Below, in pieces: positions 48,873 to 62,103 of a stretch of DNA of 64,000 bases; within the stretch, counting starts at the first letter, position 1; each line of letters opens with the position of its first letter. This stretch comes from Pempheris klunzingeri. Taxonomy: Eukaryota; Chordata; Actinopteri; Acropomatiformes; Pempheridae. The notes beneath the pieces were generated by a model, which did no database searches, was not told where the DNA came from, and worked only from the letters and a program-made list of their open reading frames with translations. The stretch covers positions 10,554,501 through 10,618,500 of the forward strand of contig NC_092016.1 in the NCBI RefSeq assembly GCF_042242105.1. Direction: 5' to 3'. The position numbers and the translations under genes were made by a program.

Positions 48873-51800
48873 GCTGACAGAGGCCTTAAAAATACACAAA
48901 GACAAGTCAATAAAAGGGTACGCTGTGTGTCTGATCTGCACATTTTTGTGTTTACACAAAAGTACATTAAGTGCTGTACTTGGGGTACAATTTTGAGGTA
49001 CCTTTCTCGAGTATGTCCATTTGATCCTATTTTATACCTTTACTTCAATAAATTTCAATGGGAAATATTGCACTTTTACCTACCCTATATTATTTGACAG
49101 CAGTAACTGGGCCTCCTAGTTACTTTGTAGATAGAAAGTTTACATAAAAATATATGACCCCCTTGTAAAATACACTGCATTGTTAAAAAATTAAATTAAT
49201 GGTCGGCGCATTTCCTCACATTTCCGTTGAGAATCCTCTCTAAACCTTTTAGATGGTTTCAGTCAACATAACAGCTTGAAGCCAAAAGATGACAAATTAT
49301 TTCATTATTAAAAAATATTTCACAAAAAAAAGCTTAATGATTAAAGTTTAAAAAACTAACACAGATTTGTGCAACAGACTGTTTTAAGACACCTGACCAC
49401 TATTATGGCCCACTGGACTGAATGACCAAACAGTATTTAAAGTATTTGTAAAGTAAATGACAGTAAACAGTAAAATCTACCTAAACATTGATGCAATACT
49501 TTTGATAATTTAAGTACATTTTGCTGATAATACTTAAAATTTTGAATTAACTTTTACTTGGAGTATTTCTACATTGTTTTATTGATAATTTTACTTAAGT
49601 GAAGGATCTGAATACTTCTTCCACTGCTGATAAAATAGCACTGGACAGTAAAGTTTATATTAGGCATAATCAGTTGACCAGATGAAGAAAAGCCACTACA
49701 CTGAAATGAAAAACAAACTGGAATCACTCCTAATTATAATAAGCAATGTTAAACTTCACACTTACACATAACTACCAAGATTGCATAAAAAAATGTTTAC
49801 ACCATGTTTCAAGAAAACACATATTCCATGGCTGTTTTTACTTTACATGTGCTCGTAAAAGAGAATTTTATTAACACTTACTCAGATCCACTGATGCAGG
49901 AGAGGCAATCCAATTTAAAAGTGTTGATTCAACTACAGTATTTCCTATTTAATAAGAAAGAGTGGTGAATGTACCTCCGGGTCTATCCTTCAAAGTCATG
50001 AATGTGGCATCTTGTTACATGTAGTGTACTATGTACAACTCTGTTGTGTAATGAAGGTGTGTACTGCAGCAGATAAGGGCCCTGTTGTAAACTGTGTTTG
50101 CTGCTCACGGCACTGCTGCAACAAGAGTTCATGGTTTAGTTTAACAAAACACATTTATCTGTTGTGCCATCTAGTGTCAAGTATGTGCACCTAGCATTAG
50201 TTAGCTAACAAATTCTTATTCAATTGTTCACCTGAACAGAACAGTCATATTTTTTCACAGCTGCTGCACCCATGTCTTAAAACACAACTCAATTTTCCAA
50301 AAAACAGATCTGTGATAACCATACAACACCTTATTTTTCAACAGAAAATTACACTGCAAATGCCATTATCCTACTTAAAAACATTCACATATGAATATAG
50401 GGGGGAAAAAGTGAGTATTCTTTCCCAGAATGCTTTAATTTGATACTTTTCAGGAACCTGAAAACGTACAATCACACAGTAATTCAAATGAAAAATCAAA
50501 GATTAGAAAAATTATAAAAGATAACTCTGTAGATATTAATATATGAAGATAATTTTGTGTGGTAGAACTGTTTGAATGTCCTGTGAATGTAAAACACTGT
50601 TCTTTTCTATTTTACATGAGTGATGTAAACAGACTTAATGGTGCTGTGTGAGCAAACACTTGGGTGGGTACTCTCCATTGGCAGCACTTTACCTTTAAGG
50701 CTGCCTATATCTTTGTAGGGATGTGCATCTCCATCTCTGAGGCCAATGCCATACACATCTCGATACCTGGGCATTAAAGTTGCATATGAAGTTACTAAAA
50801 AGTGACATTTTAACTTCACATATTTGCTTCTCTTGTGCTGCAACTCAGTAAGCTGTTAGACTGTTTTATTTTGACCTCTAAAAACACTTGGCCCTTTGCC
50901 TTTTTAAAAGTCCTTTGCAAAAAAAAATTGTAAACAGGAAGTAAATTCAAATGTATAACAAGTAAACCATTTCTTTGTTTGCTGATGGGGCTGGGTGGTA
51001 CAAATGCACGTATTACAAACTATTGGTGGAACTTGGTTGTGATAGTGGCCGATGGCAGCGCAGTGTACGCTTTGCTTGGAGAGAGGAAGAGGTGGTAGTG
51101 ACAGCCTGGCTTGCTAAACCCTTGGTTACCAAAGGTTCATCATATGTAGTTTTACCCTCCACTCTGTAAATCCACGAGCAAGCCTCCCCACTTCCAGGCC
51201 ATCCATCCCCAAGAGTCAACAGCATCATAGAAGCCGGATTATGGACGTGGGAAGTGTAATCGACTGATTAAATCGACCGCTATCGGCCTTTTCCTGCTCC
51301 AAACTATGGTTATTATATTGGCCTTAAAAGAACACTATCGGTCAACCTCTACTTTGGTTGGTTAATCTGCAAATACATACACATTTTTGAGGCTGTAGTG
51401 TGCCGCATATTGCACTACATTATAGGTGTCCTACTAAAAACTACCATATTGATAATATTCATCAATGTTCCTCCATCGACACCTCAATGACAGAGCACAA
51501 AATCTGAATTTTGTTCGCCCAAAGGCATGACAGGTTTCTGTTAGATGACATTGGACTCTCCCAGTGTTACTGTGATAAATATCAAATCTGAAAGCTAAAT
51601 GAGGGGCTTTAATTCTTACCAATGCAACATCTTGTCTGGTAATTAAACCCTTCGATAAAGTAGAATTTGAGCAATTCTTTTGATTATGATTATGCGATTA
51701 TATATTATATTATGATTATAATTTTCTTACATGCTGAATTAACCTGTTTGGGGCCCCCAGCGCAATTATGTGCTGTTGTGCCACTGTTGGCTGCAAGTTC

Positions 51801-52541
51801 CCATTAAGCATATAATATAATATAATATGCATGCTTTATTTAACTAAGAAGTCAAAGACAGGGTCAAAAAGCAGCATCCAACACATAATGGCAACAATAC
51901 ATATGACAAAATAAAGTGTTACATAATACAGTGCATACACAAGGTGGCAATACTTAGCTGTGTGTTTGTTAGGTAAAACAACCACAGCTGTCAGTAACCA
52001 CCTCCTTTATCCTAAGTTTAAAACCAGGGGTGTCATGTACAGAGCACACTGCACAATATAGATGGCAGCTTTATTATGTTTTTGCAGACATAGAAACTAA
52101 CCAGACCAAAACCAAAAACCCTGTGAGCAGAATATAAACTTAAACTATAAAAAGGTTAGTGCCCACTTGATATTGTACTGATAGGGTGGAAACTCCCAAA
52201 CAAAATTGCAATTAATGGGAAAAAAAACAACCAACACACAGCAAACCTGGGGTTTCTGCTGCAGGTGGAGGTATGACGAAATAAAATTATGGCGTGCAGT
52301 AATAATAAAATTTAATCAAGTGTAATTTACTGATGTACATTGCGGTTAAATGAAAGTTGTGTCGTGGCAGAACTGTCAAATAGCCCTGACAGTGTAGCCT
52401 ACATTATGAACCTCACCCTCCAGCCCTTTGTTGTTGTTCTCACGCTAACATGCGAGATCCGTAGACCGACTCGACTGCGCGGTCACATCCCGCCCCGACT
52501 TCCCCTCTGCCAGCGGCCTGGTGGTTTGAGATGAGTAGAAG
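48873..52541. other. Divergent intergenic region between the UGT gene and ube2q2
   Basis: Holds an inserted transposon-like element (48960-49625) directly upstream of the UGT coding exon, and a further repeat-like patch near 51250-51360 (phrases such as ctatcggtcaacctct). The short ORFs at 50607-51228 overlap on both strands and have no family resemblance. Non-coding first exons of the UGT gene may lie here, and its right end is the ube2q2 promoter. Confidence 0.5.
48960..49625. repeat. Dispersed fish DNA-transposon-like element upstream of the UGT exon
   Basis: Begins with agtacattaagtgctgtact then ggggtacaattttgaggtac, and ends with acttaagtgaaggatctgaa followed by tacttcttccac. These are the reverse complements of the ends of the element at 15030-15485, so it is the same family in opposite orientation. 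Edges are approximate. Confidence 0.6.
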
Positions 52542-52560
52542 ATGTCGGTTTCGGGGCTGA
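52531..52560 (+). promoter_or_regulatory. ube2q2: Upstream ORF overlapping the ube2q2 start codon
   Basis: An ATG 11 nt before the ube2q2 ATG opens a 9-residue reading (MSRRCRFRG) in another frame and stops at 52558-52560, past the main start. It has G at -3; the main ATG has A at -3. If the transcript starts upstream of 52531 this could lower initiation at the main ATG. A 64-codon uORF (52340-52534) also ends just before it. Confidence 0.5.
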
Positions 52561-55500
52561 AGGCCGAATTGAAGTTTTTGGAGTCAATTTTTGACCCAAA
52601 CCACGAACGATTCAGAATAATAGACTGGAAACCCGATGAGCTGAGTTGCCAATTCAATGTAACAGGAGAGAAGCTGCTGATCATTCACTGCAACATCACG
52701 GTGAGTCCAGGCCAGCTCTGCGCACAAGCTAGCGTTAACCCAGCCACTGACTATCAACTGAAACCAAATCATTCCGCGGAGGCTTTCGTGTTTACAAATT
52801 AATCACGAATAAAGTGCTCGCCTTTATTTTCACGTTGTGTTCAGCCATCGAGATTAAAGCAACCTCCTCGATTAAAGAAAACAACACGGCTCCAATGTGA
52901 AATTCACTTTGTAAAAGTCTACGTCGATTAGTAACGACGCTGCGGTAGCTTTTGCTAGCTTGTTAACTGAAAGTAACGTTGACGCTAGCTTGTTAGCCAA
53001 AATAACTGCGTTACTGTTGGCAGTACTACGGCTGCTAACTTTCTAACTACTGAACTACGTATTTATTTAATCGTAACCCTATTCAGTTTAGGAACGGGGG
53101 AACTTTCACAACATCACGTATCTTTTTAAATTTATATTTCAAAGAACATGTTTAATCTGAAGAGACGTGCCGATGAGTGTCGCTTTCACATCTTTATCGT
53201 TAAATAGAGGCGGTTTAATGGAATGTTGTTGTACTGTGTTTTCTGCCTTTTCAGTAAATAGACCGATCCCACTGGCGAACTTACTGACATATATTAAAGC
53301 TGGACAACAAATTATGTAAAAAGCGATACGACGTAGTGACGAAGGAGTCTGCATTGCTTTCAACAGACTAATAATGTGAGCTTAGTTGTGTATATATATA
53401 TATTTTGTTAACGTGGATATCGTCGTGTGGGCCTGGTATTTTTATGCATTTAAACACCAACTCCTTTGAAGCGGTGCATATGCATTTTTAGTAAGGTGAA
53501 TTATCTCCAAACATGTGCAAAACACAGGATGTCACAATGTAAAGGCGATGTCACCAACAACTGAGGGTCAGTCTAGTGGTGGCACTTGTATTTGTGTGGT
53601 GCAGATCATTCACTTTACCATCTTAAATGTCCTCACGAGCACATCCTCATCTGTAAGAAAAACATCCACATGCATGATTCACCTTAGTCTCGTTTTTTTT
53701 TTTCTTTACGTGGTTACGGATTAAATGTTATGATGGAGATGTCATGGGACTCAAGCTGAGTCAGTCTGCATCGCCTTTGAGACAGCTCATTGTCAGAGAA
53801 ACCAGAATTACGGTCTTCCCCTTTAGAAAACCAGCTTATTTAGTCGAGCAGTAATAGGAAAAGCGGGACGTGTGTTTGCCAAGTGTAGGATTGAGAACCA
53901 CTGCCTTTGTTATCTGTAGTGATGCAAATGTCAAAGACTCACGCCTTGTTCATGCAATCATAGGGAGGCACTTGTACATGCACACATTTTTACAGGTGCT
54001 AGGCAACAACAGTGTGCACAAAACACATTTCATGGCTTGATCATATATGAATTACTGTTAAGGCCAGTTTCCAACTTGGCGAGAGCATTTACCTCAACAT
54101 AAAAATCTTGCTTACATAATTATGCCTATATTTTTTCTGAAAGCTCCAGTGTATCTTCTCTTGACACTTAATAACACATAAGTGTCTGAAAACTTGACAA
54201 ACATTGGTGCTTTGTGTTAGCCAAAGTAAGTGCACTCAAATTTAATGGATACAGCACTTTATTGTCAGCGCCTCAATCTCATAGTATTGGCAAACCCTGA
54301 CTCACCTGTAACTTAATATGAAACATCACCACTGCAGTATAATTATGTGTTTTATTTTTCTTTCTGGAAATTTGACAGGATCTGTCCCACTGAAAATTAT
54401 TCATATGTACCACACACATTTGAGCCTGCTTGCTAGAATACACAACGGTCCGGGTATAGCTTTTCCTCTACTATACCATAACCCCCCACAAATACAAATG
54501 CCGTTATTGTCATTCTAGTTGTACAGTGAGATTCAGTGTGCAGTAGCAAGCTACAGAGATGAAATGTAGATATGAATTATAAGCATGAAAGAAAAGTATC
54601 GAGCATAGCTGTAAGATTAAAAGGGTAAATAGACATGAGAAAGGAAGAAGGTCTGTGACCCAGGAATATGATACACACAATTTCTAAGTGGCAGTGTGGT
54701 CAGCAGTTTTTGGTGATAAATTAGGCCTTTTATAATTCTGAATTGTCTCTTGTGTCTTCAGTCACGTAAACTGAAGTCCACACATGATTTGCCAACTGGA
54801 TTAAGGCCTAACTGAAGGTTCAGCCACTCGTCATCCAGTGCTGGAGATGCTCTTGCTCTGCATCTGGCAGTGGACAAGTCATTTTGCTCAGTGGGTGGCT
54901 GTGTGGGCTAAGACATTTGGTCTGTCTTCATTTGTGGCTTCAGAATAAACTTTAACTTTTTATGCAGATGATATTTCCCCGGGCACCATTTTGATTTCAT
55001 AAAAGCAACAGAGTTCAGGTGTTAATATATAATCTTCAGCCATTGACGTACAAGAATGATTTGCTGAATTTACATGTCTAACTGTTCTGATTGCAGGAAT
55101 CTTATCCCTCAACACCCCCAATATGGTTTGTTGACTCCGATGATCCCAGTCTGGCGGAAGTGTTGGAGCGCTTAGAGGATGTGAGAAAAGGCAGCACTTT
55201 GGTAAGTTGACTGATGTGCATCCAACGTCACAGACACTAACTAATGATAATGTCTCATAAGTTTAGCGCTATAACAGTGGAAATGTTGTAGAGCGGTGTA
55301 ATGGTAGTTTGGTTTTCATTATTGATTTGTTTTACATCTCTGATTTCACCCGCAGCTTCTCCAGCAGCTGAAGCGCCTCATTTGTGATCTCTGTCGGCTT
55401 TACAATCTGCCACAACATCCAGATGTCGAAATGCTCGACCAGCCTCTTCCTGCTGGACCGATTACCCAAGAGCGCAAGGTACTCACCTAAAACGAGGGTA

Positions 55501-58500
55501 AAATTCAATGTGTTTTTGCTGTGTGTGAGAACTTGTGTGTTTGTCAGCTCACAATGTTTCACTACTCTACAGCACGGGCCATCAGATGAGGTGACGTCTG
55601 AAGAGGAAGAGGAGGAAGAAATGGCAGAGGTATTAGTTTCAGCTCAGAGGATTCATATTATTTATAGCTTAATGGCTCATTTTGTTTTATGTGCCGTTTC
55701 TAAACACAATTGATACATTTACAGCAGGACATTGACCTGGACCAAGACCTGGACCACTACGACATGAAAGAAGAGGAGCCAGCAAATGGAAAAAAGTCAG
55801 AAGATGACGGAATAGAGAAAGAAAATCTGGCCATCTTGGAGAAGATTCGTAAAAACCAGAGACAAGATCATTTGAATGTGGGTGCACATTTAGTTCTTCC
55901 GTTCTTCCATTTTTTCTTTTCTGAGTTAGTGACTAATAGAGTGTAGAAACAGCGGAGCTACTTTTCCCTTTAATTTCTCTTTGAAAGTAAAGAGCATTTT
56001 AGTGAATCAGAATCTAGTATAAAATCTACTAATTTAATCAAAATTCTTTCAAATGTCTTCTCAAATCTAATTAGATTTCACAATTGAAGGTACTTAAGTT
56101 TTTGCACTAAAAAAGGTTTAAAAGGCGATTTGTTCATGCTGGAGTTTAGCAAATGTGGATATTTTTCCAATCAGAAACCATTTGGCAAAATGGAACCAGT
56201 TATTGGATCACAAACCCACTCCTGGATAGTTTGATGATTAGACCGGCTCATGAATTAGTCTCTTCTTTTCCTTCTGACAAATTAAAATTTTTTTTCAGTC
56301 AGTTTGGCCGTGCTCAGATCAACAGTAGCACTGCGTTCAAAATGCAGACTCAGCGTTCCTTTGACTGCTGACACTGTGGCTGCTGCCGCAGAGGGCTCCA
56401 TTAGGAAAGAACCGCTAGGCTGTCCAGCAAAAAGTTAAGTTGGCTGTCAACTTTTCGCAGCAGCACAATCCAACATCATCAGGCAGCGACGTGGCCTCAG
56501 TGATGATAAAGATTTCAGCTGGAATCATGAAATCAGAGCATCTGATCTTTTGCAATCAGGAACTAAACACCAGATACATTGGTGAAATGATCCAAAAGTA
56601 AACCAATTCAAATAGCTGGATTTATTCACCTTCTATAAAGGTCATCATCTAAATCATCATCTGGCCCTGTTTTTTCTATGTTTTGGGTTTGAAATGACCA
56701 GAAGTTTTTAAATTGTTCCTGTAGATCGCTTCAGCCTTCAGAGAAAGCGCTACAGTGGCTGTAATGTAATCCTTTGGGCACCCACGCCGTCTAAGTACAT
56801 CCAGTAAAAGTGCTTGTTTTTGCCGCAGACAGGCTCAGATTGTTATTTGAAGTCTCTGACAACATTACAGAAAAGGATCCATACAGAAATTGAACTATTA
56901 GATCCTTTTTATTTAAACAGAAACAGCCATAAGATCGCTCTCTTCAATGCCACTAGGCTTCACTGACAAAAACTATGCAATTATACCTCAAACAACACAT
57001 GAGTTGCTGGTGTAGTTGCTGTGACTAACGTGTTTAACCCTTTAACGTCCTCACCAAGAAAAAAGCAATGAAAAAATTTATTCTTATTTTATTTCCTTGG
57101 GGCACTAATTACAAAAATCAATGTTTTTTTTATGAACATTTTTTATGAGCATCTTATTGAAAACATGTTTTCAATAAGATATAGTGAGTCAAAATGTGCT
57201 CTACCATATGGTTGAGCAGAAGGTTAAAGGGTTAAAAAAACAACAACCCAGAGTCGCACAATAACACAAACCAACTAACCAACCGAGGCACCAGTGAAGC
57301 AACATTGTGTTCTGTGAGGTAAAATTATTTTTTTTGTCAATGGAGTCTGGTGGTGGCTTTGAACCGACAACATAACAACTGCTTCTGGTTAGACAGAAAT
57401 GATCTTACACGTCTGTCTCGGCAAGGCTGCTTTTCCATAATGTTGTCAGGCACTTAAAATAGCAATCTAAGCCTGCCAGAAGCAATTGGTTTTATAATTT
57501 AAAACATCTTTAAATCACTGGTGTCATTACTGCATTGAGCATTGAGTTGCTTTATGATCCAAGGTTTCTGTTATGGGTATACAGTTGAAAAGATCACTGT
57601 TCCACATTGGAGAGTTGGTTTTCCTTTCAAGTCTCAATAATCCAGCAACATTGTTGATGGATGGAAATGAACAGGTCTTTCACCTCAAGGTCTGTGATTG
57701 CCCTGATGTAGCCCTGCCCATCTCTACAGTGCACGGTCTGTTTGATTATTTGACCAGGTGTCCGACCATCTGTGTAATTCACCTTTGTGATTAATGTTGC
57801 AGGGCGCAGTGTCTGGCTCTGTGCAAGCCTCAGACCGCCTAATGAAGGAACTCAGGGAGATCTACAGATCACAGAGTTACAAGACAGGTGACTACGATGA
57901 CACATTTCCCTACAGTAGTGACTTTTGTCGTTCTAGCATCTCATCAACAGATAGTAGTAAAAACTCTCTGTGTGTGCGCTGCTTATTTCACAGGTATTTA
58001 TTCAGTCGAACTAGTCAGCGACAGCCTTTATGAATGGCATGTCAAGTTAAGGACGTAAGTACTCACATTCAGTTCTTCAACTTTGCAAATATTTTGATGT
58101 ATTGTGTTTTCTGTCAGATTTGACTTGTTCTTTATTACAGGGTAGACCCGGATAGTCCATTACATAGCGACTTGCAGGTCTTAAAAGAAAAAGAAGGAGT
58201 GGACTACATTCTGCTCAATTTCTCTTATAAAGTGAGTCCTGTGATAATATTTGTCAATTGTTCTTTTGGGCCGGGGGCAGAGTTTTCTTGACACTCAATT
58301 TTTTTTTTCTTTTTCATATGACAGGATAATTTTCCTTTTGACCCACCTTTTGTACGGGTTGTCTCACCTGTGCTCTCCGGAGGGTGAGTGTGTGGTGATC
58401 TCCACCTGCCCAGTTTGCATATGAAACACTGTGGAGAAAGTATTGACTCACTGGGACTTGGCCCACATTTGTTGTGCGCAGAATTTGGAGATGGGTTCTG

Positions 58501-60050
58501 GACATCGTTGGGAGAGATTTACTCATAATATTAATGGAAACAGAAAACACAGATTTGAAATAAATAACTCCAAATGTTTCCCATCATATGTGGTTGTTGA
58601 AGCTGTTGCAGATGTGTTGATACTGCGCCCTGCTTGCTTACAAAGCCAACGTCAGATGCTTTGATGAATCACTTAATGCTTTAGATGGTTGGGCTTGATT
58701 TTATGCTACATCAGTACTATGTAGTACAGGCTTTGTGATTTGCTTATGACTGGCTGCAAATTATTGACTGTGACTCTTAAAAGTAAATAAAGCATCACCA
58801 TACGCCACCGCAGGTAGGCTATCAAATGCATTTAAACAAGAATCTGTGGCAGTCGATTCAATGTTTTAACGCTGTGCTACCTATCGATCACACATCTCAA
58901 ATCATACTGTCTGTTGTTCTGATCATCAATAATAGGTATAAAAAGATGCCTGAAAATTACTGCCTGCATTTCTTGGTACATCCAAAATGTCATTGCACAA
59001 CAGTTTCTAGATTCAAATTGCATCTTTGCGGAAATGAAAATCTCTCCCACAAGGTAAATTAAGACATTGTGAAATAAGTTTGAAGCACAATAAATTTGTA
59101 AAAAGTCAAGTGAACAAATCAAACAACCAAATGTTCATAACTGCCTTAATATACAATATTTGATACTGAAGTTTTTACTTTTTATTTCAGTTATGTTCTA
59201 GGAGGAGGAGCCTTGTGCATGGAACTTCTCACGAAACAGGCACGTAGATGAGTTTGATGCATCTTCTGACATAATTTAGCTAAACTTTAACAGCAGAATT
59301 AATGGTTTTGCGTGTGTGTGTGTGTGTGTGTGTTTTCAGGGCTGGAGCAGTGCCTATTCCATAGAATCTGTCATTATGCAGATAAATGCAACTCTGGTTA
59401 AAGGGAAAGCCAGGGTGCAGTTCGGAGCCAATAAGGTAACTGATGTCATTCAGGGCAGCAAGAATTTCTGCTCTCCGCTCACGGGGCTGTTCGCTCCCTC
59501 TGCTCCCTCCCTTCAGGCAGCTCTGCTCAATATCGGTCCACACCTAACTCGGATTTCACCCCGCCCCGCTCAAATAACTCACCACTCACTCTAAAAACAG
59601 AAGAAACCTGCGCTGTATTTTTGTCAATTTCTACCTTAAACATTAGTCTGACTTCACAAGACTAATTCTCAAATAAAACATGAGCTCAGTAGATTCCTTT
59701 TGTTCTTTCCCAGACTACTTTTAAATTCTATTTCCTTTAAAAATCCATAACCCAACTCAACTCGAACTTAATTTAATGTTTCTATGTTTCGTTTATATAG
59801 TTGTTAATACTTGACGAGCAATTTCAGTGCAACTAACAGAGCATCATTCGTTTTTCAGAACCAGTACAATCTTGCCAGAGCACAACAGTCGTACAAATCC
59901 CTCGTGCAGATTCATGAAAAGAATGGTGAGTAAACATTTCTAAATGGTTGAGGCTCAGCAGAGACACAGTGGTCTGGATCTTTTGGCAAAGGGGGTTTTC
60001 TCTTTTCTGTTTTCACAGGCTGGTACACACCACCTAAAGAGGACGGATAA
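52542..60050 (+). CDS. ube2q2: Ubiquitin-conjugating enzyme E2 Q2, 13 exons, 378 aa
   Basis: E2 enzyme that accepts ubiquitin from E1 on a catalytic Cys and passes it on with E3 ligases. Exons: 52542-52700, 55097-55201, 55356-55478, 55573-55629, 55725-55877, 57803-57887, 57994-58054, 58141-58231, 58325-58383, 59191-59239, 59340-59435, 59859-59925, 60019-60050. The frame closes throughout. The N-terminus [18 protein letters not shown] and the acidic middle ([30 protein letters not shown]) match mammalian UBE2Q2. The UBC fold starts near [19 protein letters not shown]. The catalytic Cys lies in [10 protein letters not shown] (exon 10), followed by [20 protein letters not shown]. The end [10 protein letters not shown] is as in mammals (375 aa in human). 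All introns are GT-AG except intron 10, which is GC-AG. Intron 1 (2.4 kb) and intron 5 (1.9 kb) show no other exon. Confidence 0.97.
57033..57236. repeat. 204-bp MITE with terminal inverted repeats and a central perfect palindrome
   Basis: The left end tttaaccctttaac (57033-57046) and the right end gttaaagggttaaa (57223-57236) are exact inverse complements. A perfect 30-bp palindrome with no loop (arm atcttattgaaaaca) lies at 57151-57180. It sits in ube2q2 intron 5 and has no coding potential. Confidence 0.75.
59240..59339 (+). other. ube2q2: ube2q2 intron 10: GC-AG intron with (TG)n T4 acceptor
   Basis: The exon ends ACGAAACAG and the intron begins gcacgt. Using the nearby gt at 59244 would add four bases and break the frame into GWSSAY, so GC is the only donor that fits. 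The 100-nt intron ends with an uninterrupted TG tract (59312-59332), then tttt and cag. Confidence 0.85.
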
Positions 60051-62103
60051 GGAGCTACTACCACTATGCACTGAGAACATGTCTTTGGGTCAAAGTATCT
60101 TGTTTTCTTTGGAATATTTCCCTCCCCTCTGACTTAACTGGGGATATATCATCTTTCTCGCGGAAACCATCTCGTTGGCTCATCTGACAAGTATTCCTTC
60201 GCCCCGCTCCGGGAAAGACTCTGTTCTGGTATCACTTGGCTTCTCCCCTCAGTGTTTTAGTGAAGATGATGAGGGTATCACTAGTCCTGTTTTCTAAATA
60301 TGCTCATTTGTCTTTAAAAACAAAAAAAAAACTTTTCTCCCTTTAAATGTGGGGAAATGCTTTTTTTCTTTAGCTGCTTTGACAAAGTGGGCTTCACAAA
60401 CAGTCAGTTACTGCTCTTTAAACAGGAATTTAAAACAAGATTGATACTGAAGCTCTTAAAGTGGCACCTCACTGCACCTGTTTTTATTGAGCGCAGTTTG
60501 TTTTTCCTTTTTTTTTTTTTTTTTTCTTTTGGAAATTACCTGGTACATAAATGCAAGTATTGTTTTAGAAATATTATTGGGGATTGTTTTTATTATTTGA
60601 GCATCCTAGTCAACAAATGAGCCAATTTTCATATGTTGGAAGCTTATCTTAAAATTGAGATGACCTACCACTCGGCATCTTTTAGCCCTTACTTTTTATA
60701 GCGCATGAAGAATATTGGGCCAAGCAGATTCCAAATGCTGCGTTATTTTTTCCTTTTTTTTTTGTGAACTAAGTTGTCGGTGAACAAATCCACCGGTGGT
60801 TAACAATGAAAGGGCCAAAGGACACGAAATAACTCAGTATATATTTTCACCAGAAGACAATAAGTTGAGCATCGTGACACCATTTTGGACGGTCTAACAG
60901 AGTTGATGTTGAAGCTAAAGAGTTCAGTATGGCTACTGGTCTTTCTGTTGATTATAGTTGTAGAGGTTCACGGCTAGTTTGATGCTGAAAACGGACTCCC
61001 GTGTGTGCAAAGTCAACAGCATGTTGCACAGGAGTGTCGTCTCAACAGCAGGCATAAACATAGTTGGGAAAGGCTTTACAGAGGGAATACATTAAGGCGT
61101 TTGGACGGGTTTTCCATCATTCTGCCCAGTTTTGCAGCAGATTTGTGTGTCATATCTTCCTGACATACATTGTTTGCAGTGGTTTGCATCTGCCCAGTTT
61201 AGATTTTGAAAATGCTACCCAGTTACAAGGTGGCTGTACCCTGTTACAGCTGGACTAACAATCCCCCCCCCCCCTCTCTCTGCTGTCTCCGTTTTCTCAG
61301 TCAGCTTTTAAACGTCCCACCACTTGCAGGGCTTCCTTTGCCACAACAGTATACCACAGATGTGGATCCGGGAGGATCAATTGTAGTGCGATAAGAACTG
61401 ACCTGAAACAATCTGCTCTGACTTTGACCATGCAATATAGGGCAGTACACCATCAGTACTGCTGCTCCCCGTACTACAGGACACACACTGTATCTCTCTA
61501 TCTATCTGTTGGCTCTTTTGCAGTTTATTTGTAAACACTGTCTGCAAAAGTACGTTTGAATGGCAACTCAGGTAACAAACAATACGTAGGAGGTGAATCT
61601 GTACATGCACACGTTGGGTTTTGGGTCGTTTTCTTGGATTAATTTACGCTCTGTAACGCTGACGTTTGAACTTACTCACCCCACTGATCTGATGTCAGAA
61701 ACAAAAAAAAATCGTAATGAGCTTTACAATAATATGAGCCACATGTTTGTTAAAATGAAGCAATGTAAGTGGAAGGATATTTACAGAAAGATGCCATTTT
61801 AACAGGATTGCAGTAGCATGATGACACCCCCCCCCCCCTATTTAATGGCTCATAAATACCAACTGTAGTACATTTTTTATTTTTTTATTTTATTGACTAT
61901 TTTTTCCCCTCAAGTACTGAAGTAGAATTGATTTCAGGCTGTGATCTTTAAATATTCCTGATGAAAATGTTTGCATAACTGGCAACAATGTGCCTGGAGA
62001 GGTCAACTATAACAAATTAAATTCTGGGGTAAATATTTTAATATCAGGAAAATGTTTGTTTTGTGTTTTTCTCTGAGCACACTCCTCCACATCCTGTTGT
62101 TAC
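60051..62103 (+). other. ube2q2: ube2q2 3' untranslated region and/or spacer
   Basis: No AATAAA is seen between the ube2q2 stop and 62539, so the 3' UTR may be about 2.5 kb long. Homopolymer runs include T at about 60508-60525 and C at 61264-61274 and 61829-61838. The ORFs at 61064-61802 are not protein-like. Confidence 0.45.

Noticed and set aside
48873..48959. In-frame upstream extension of the UGT ORF by 29 codons
   Set aside because: The signal peptide starts naturally at 48872 and is preceded by an acceptor-like ctctgtcag; the extension would bury the signal peptide.
52340..52534. 64-codon ORF before ube2q2 as a separate gene
   Set aside because: Lies in the GC-rich promoter/5' UTR; no family resemblance. 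Kept only as a possible uORF.
55384..55713. 109-codon + strand ORF over ube2q2 exons 3-4
   Set aside because: Out of frame with ube2q2, which has conserved protein sequence in the other frame and splice sites that interrupt this reading.
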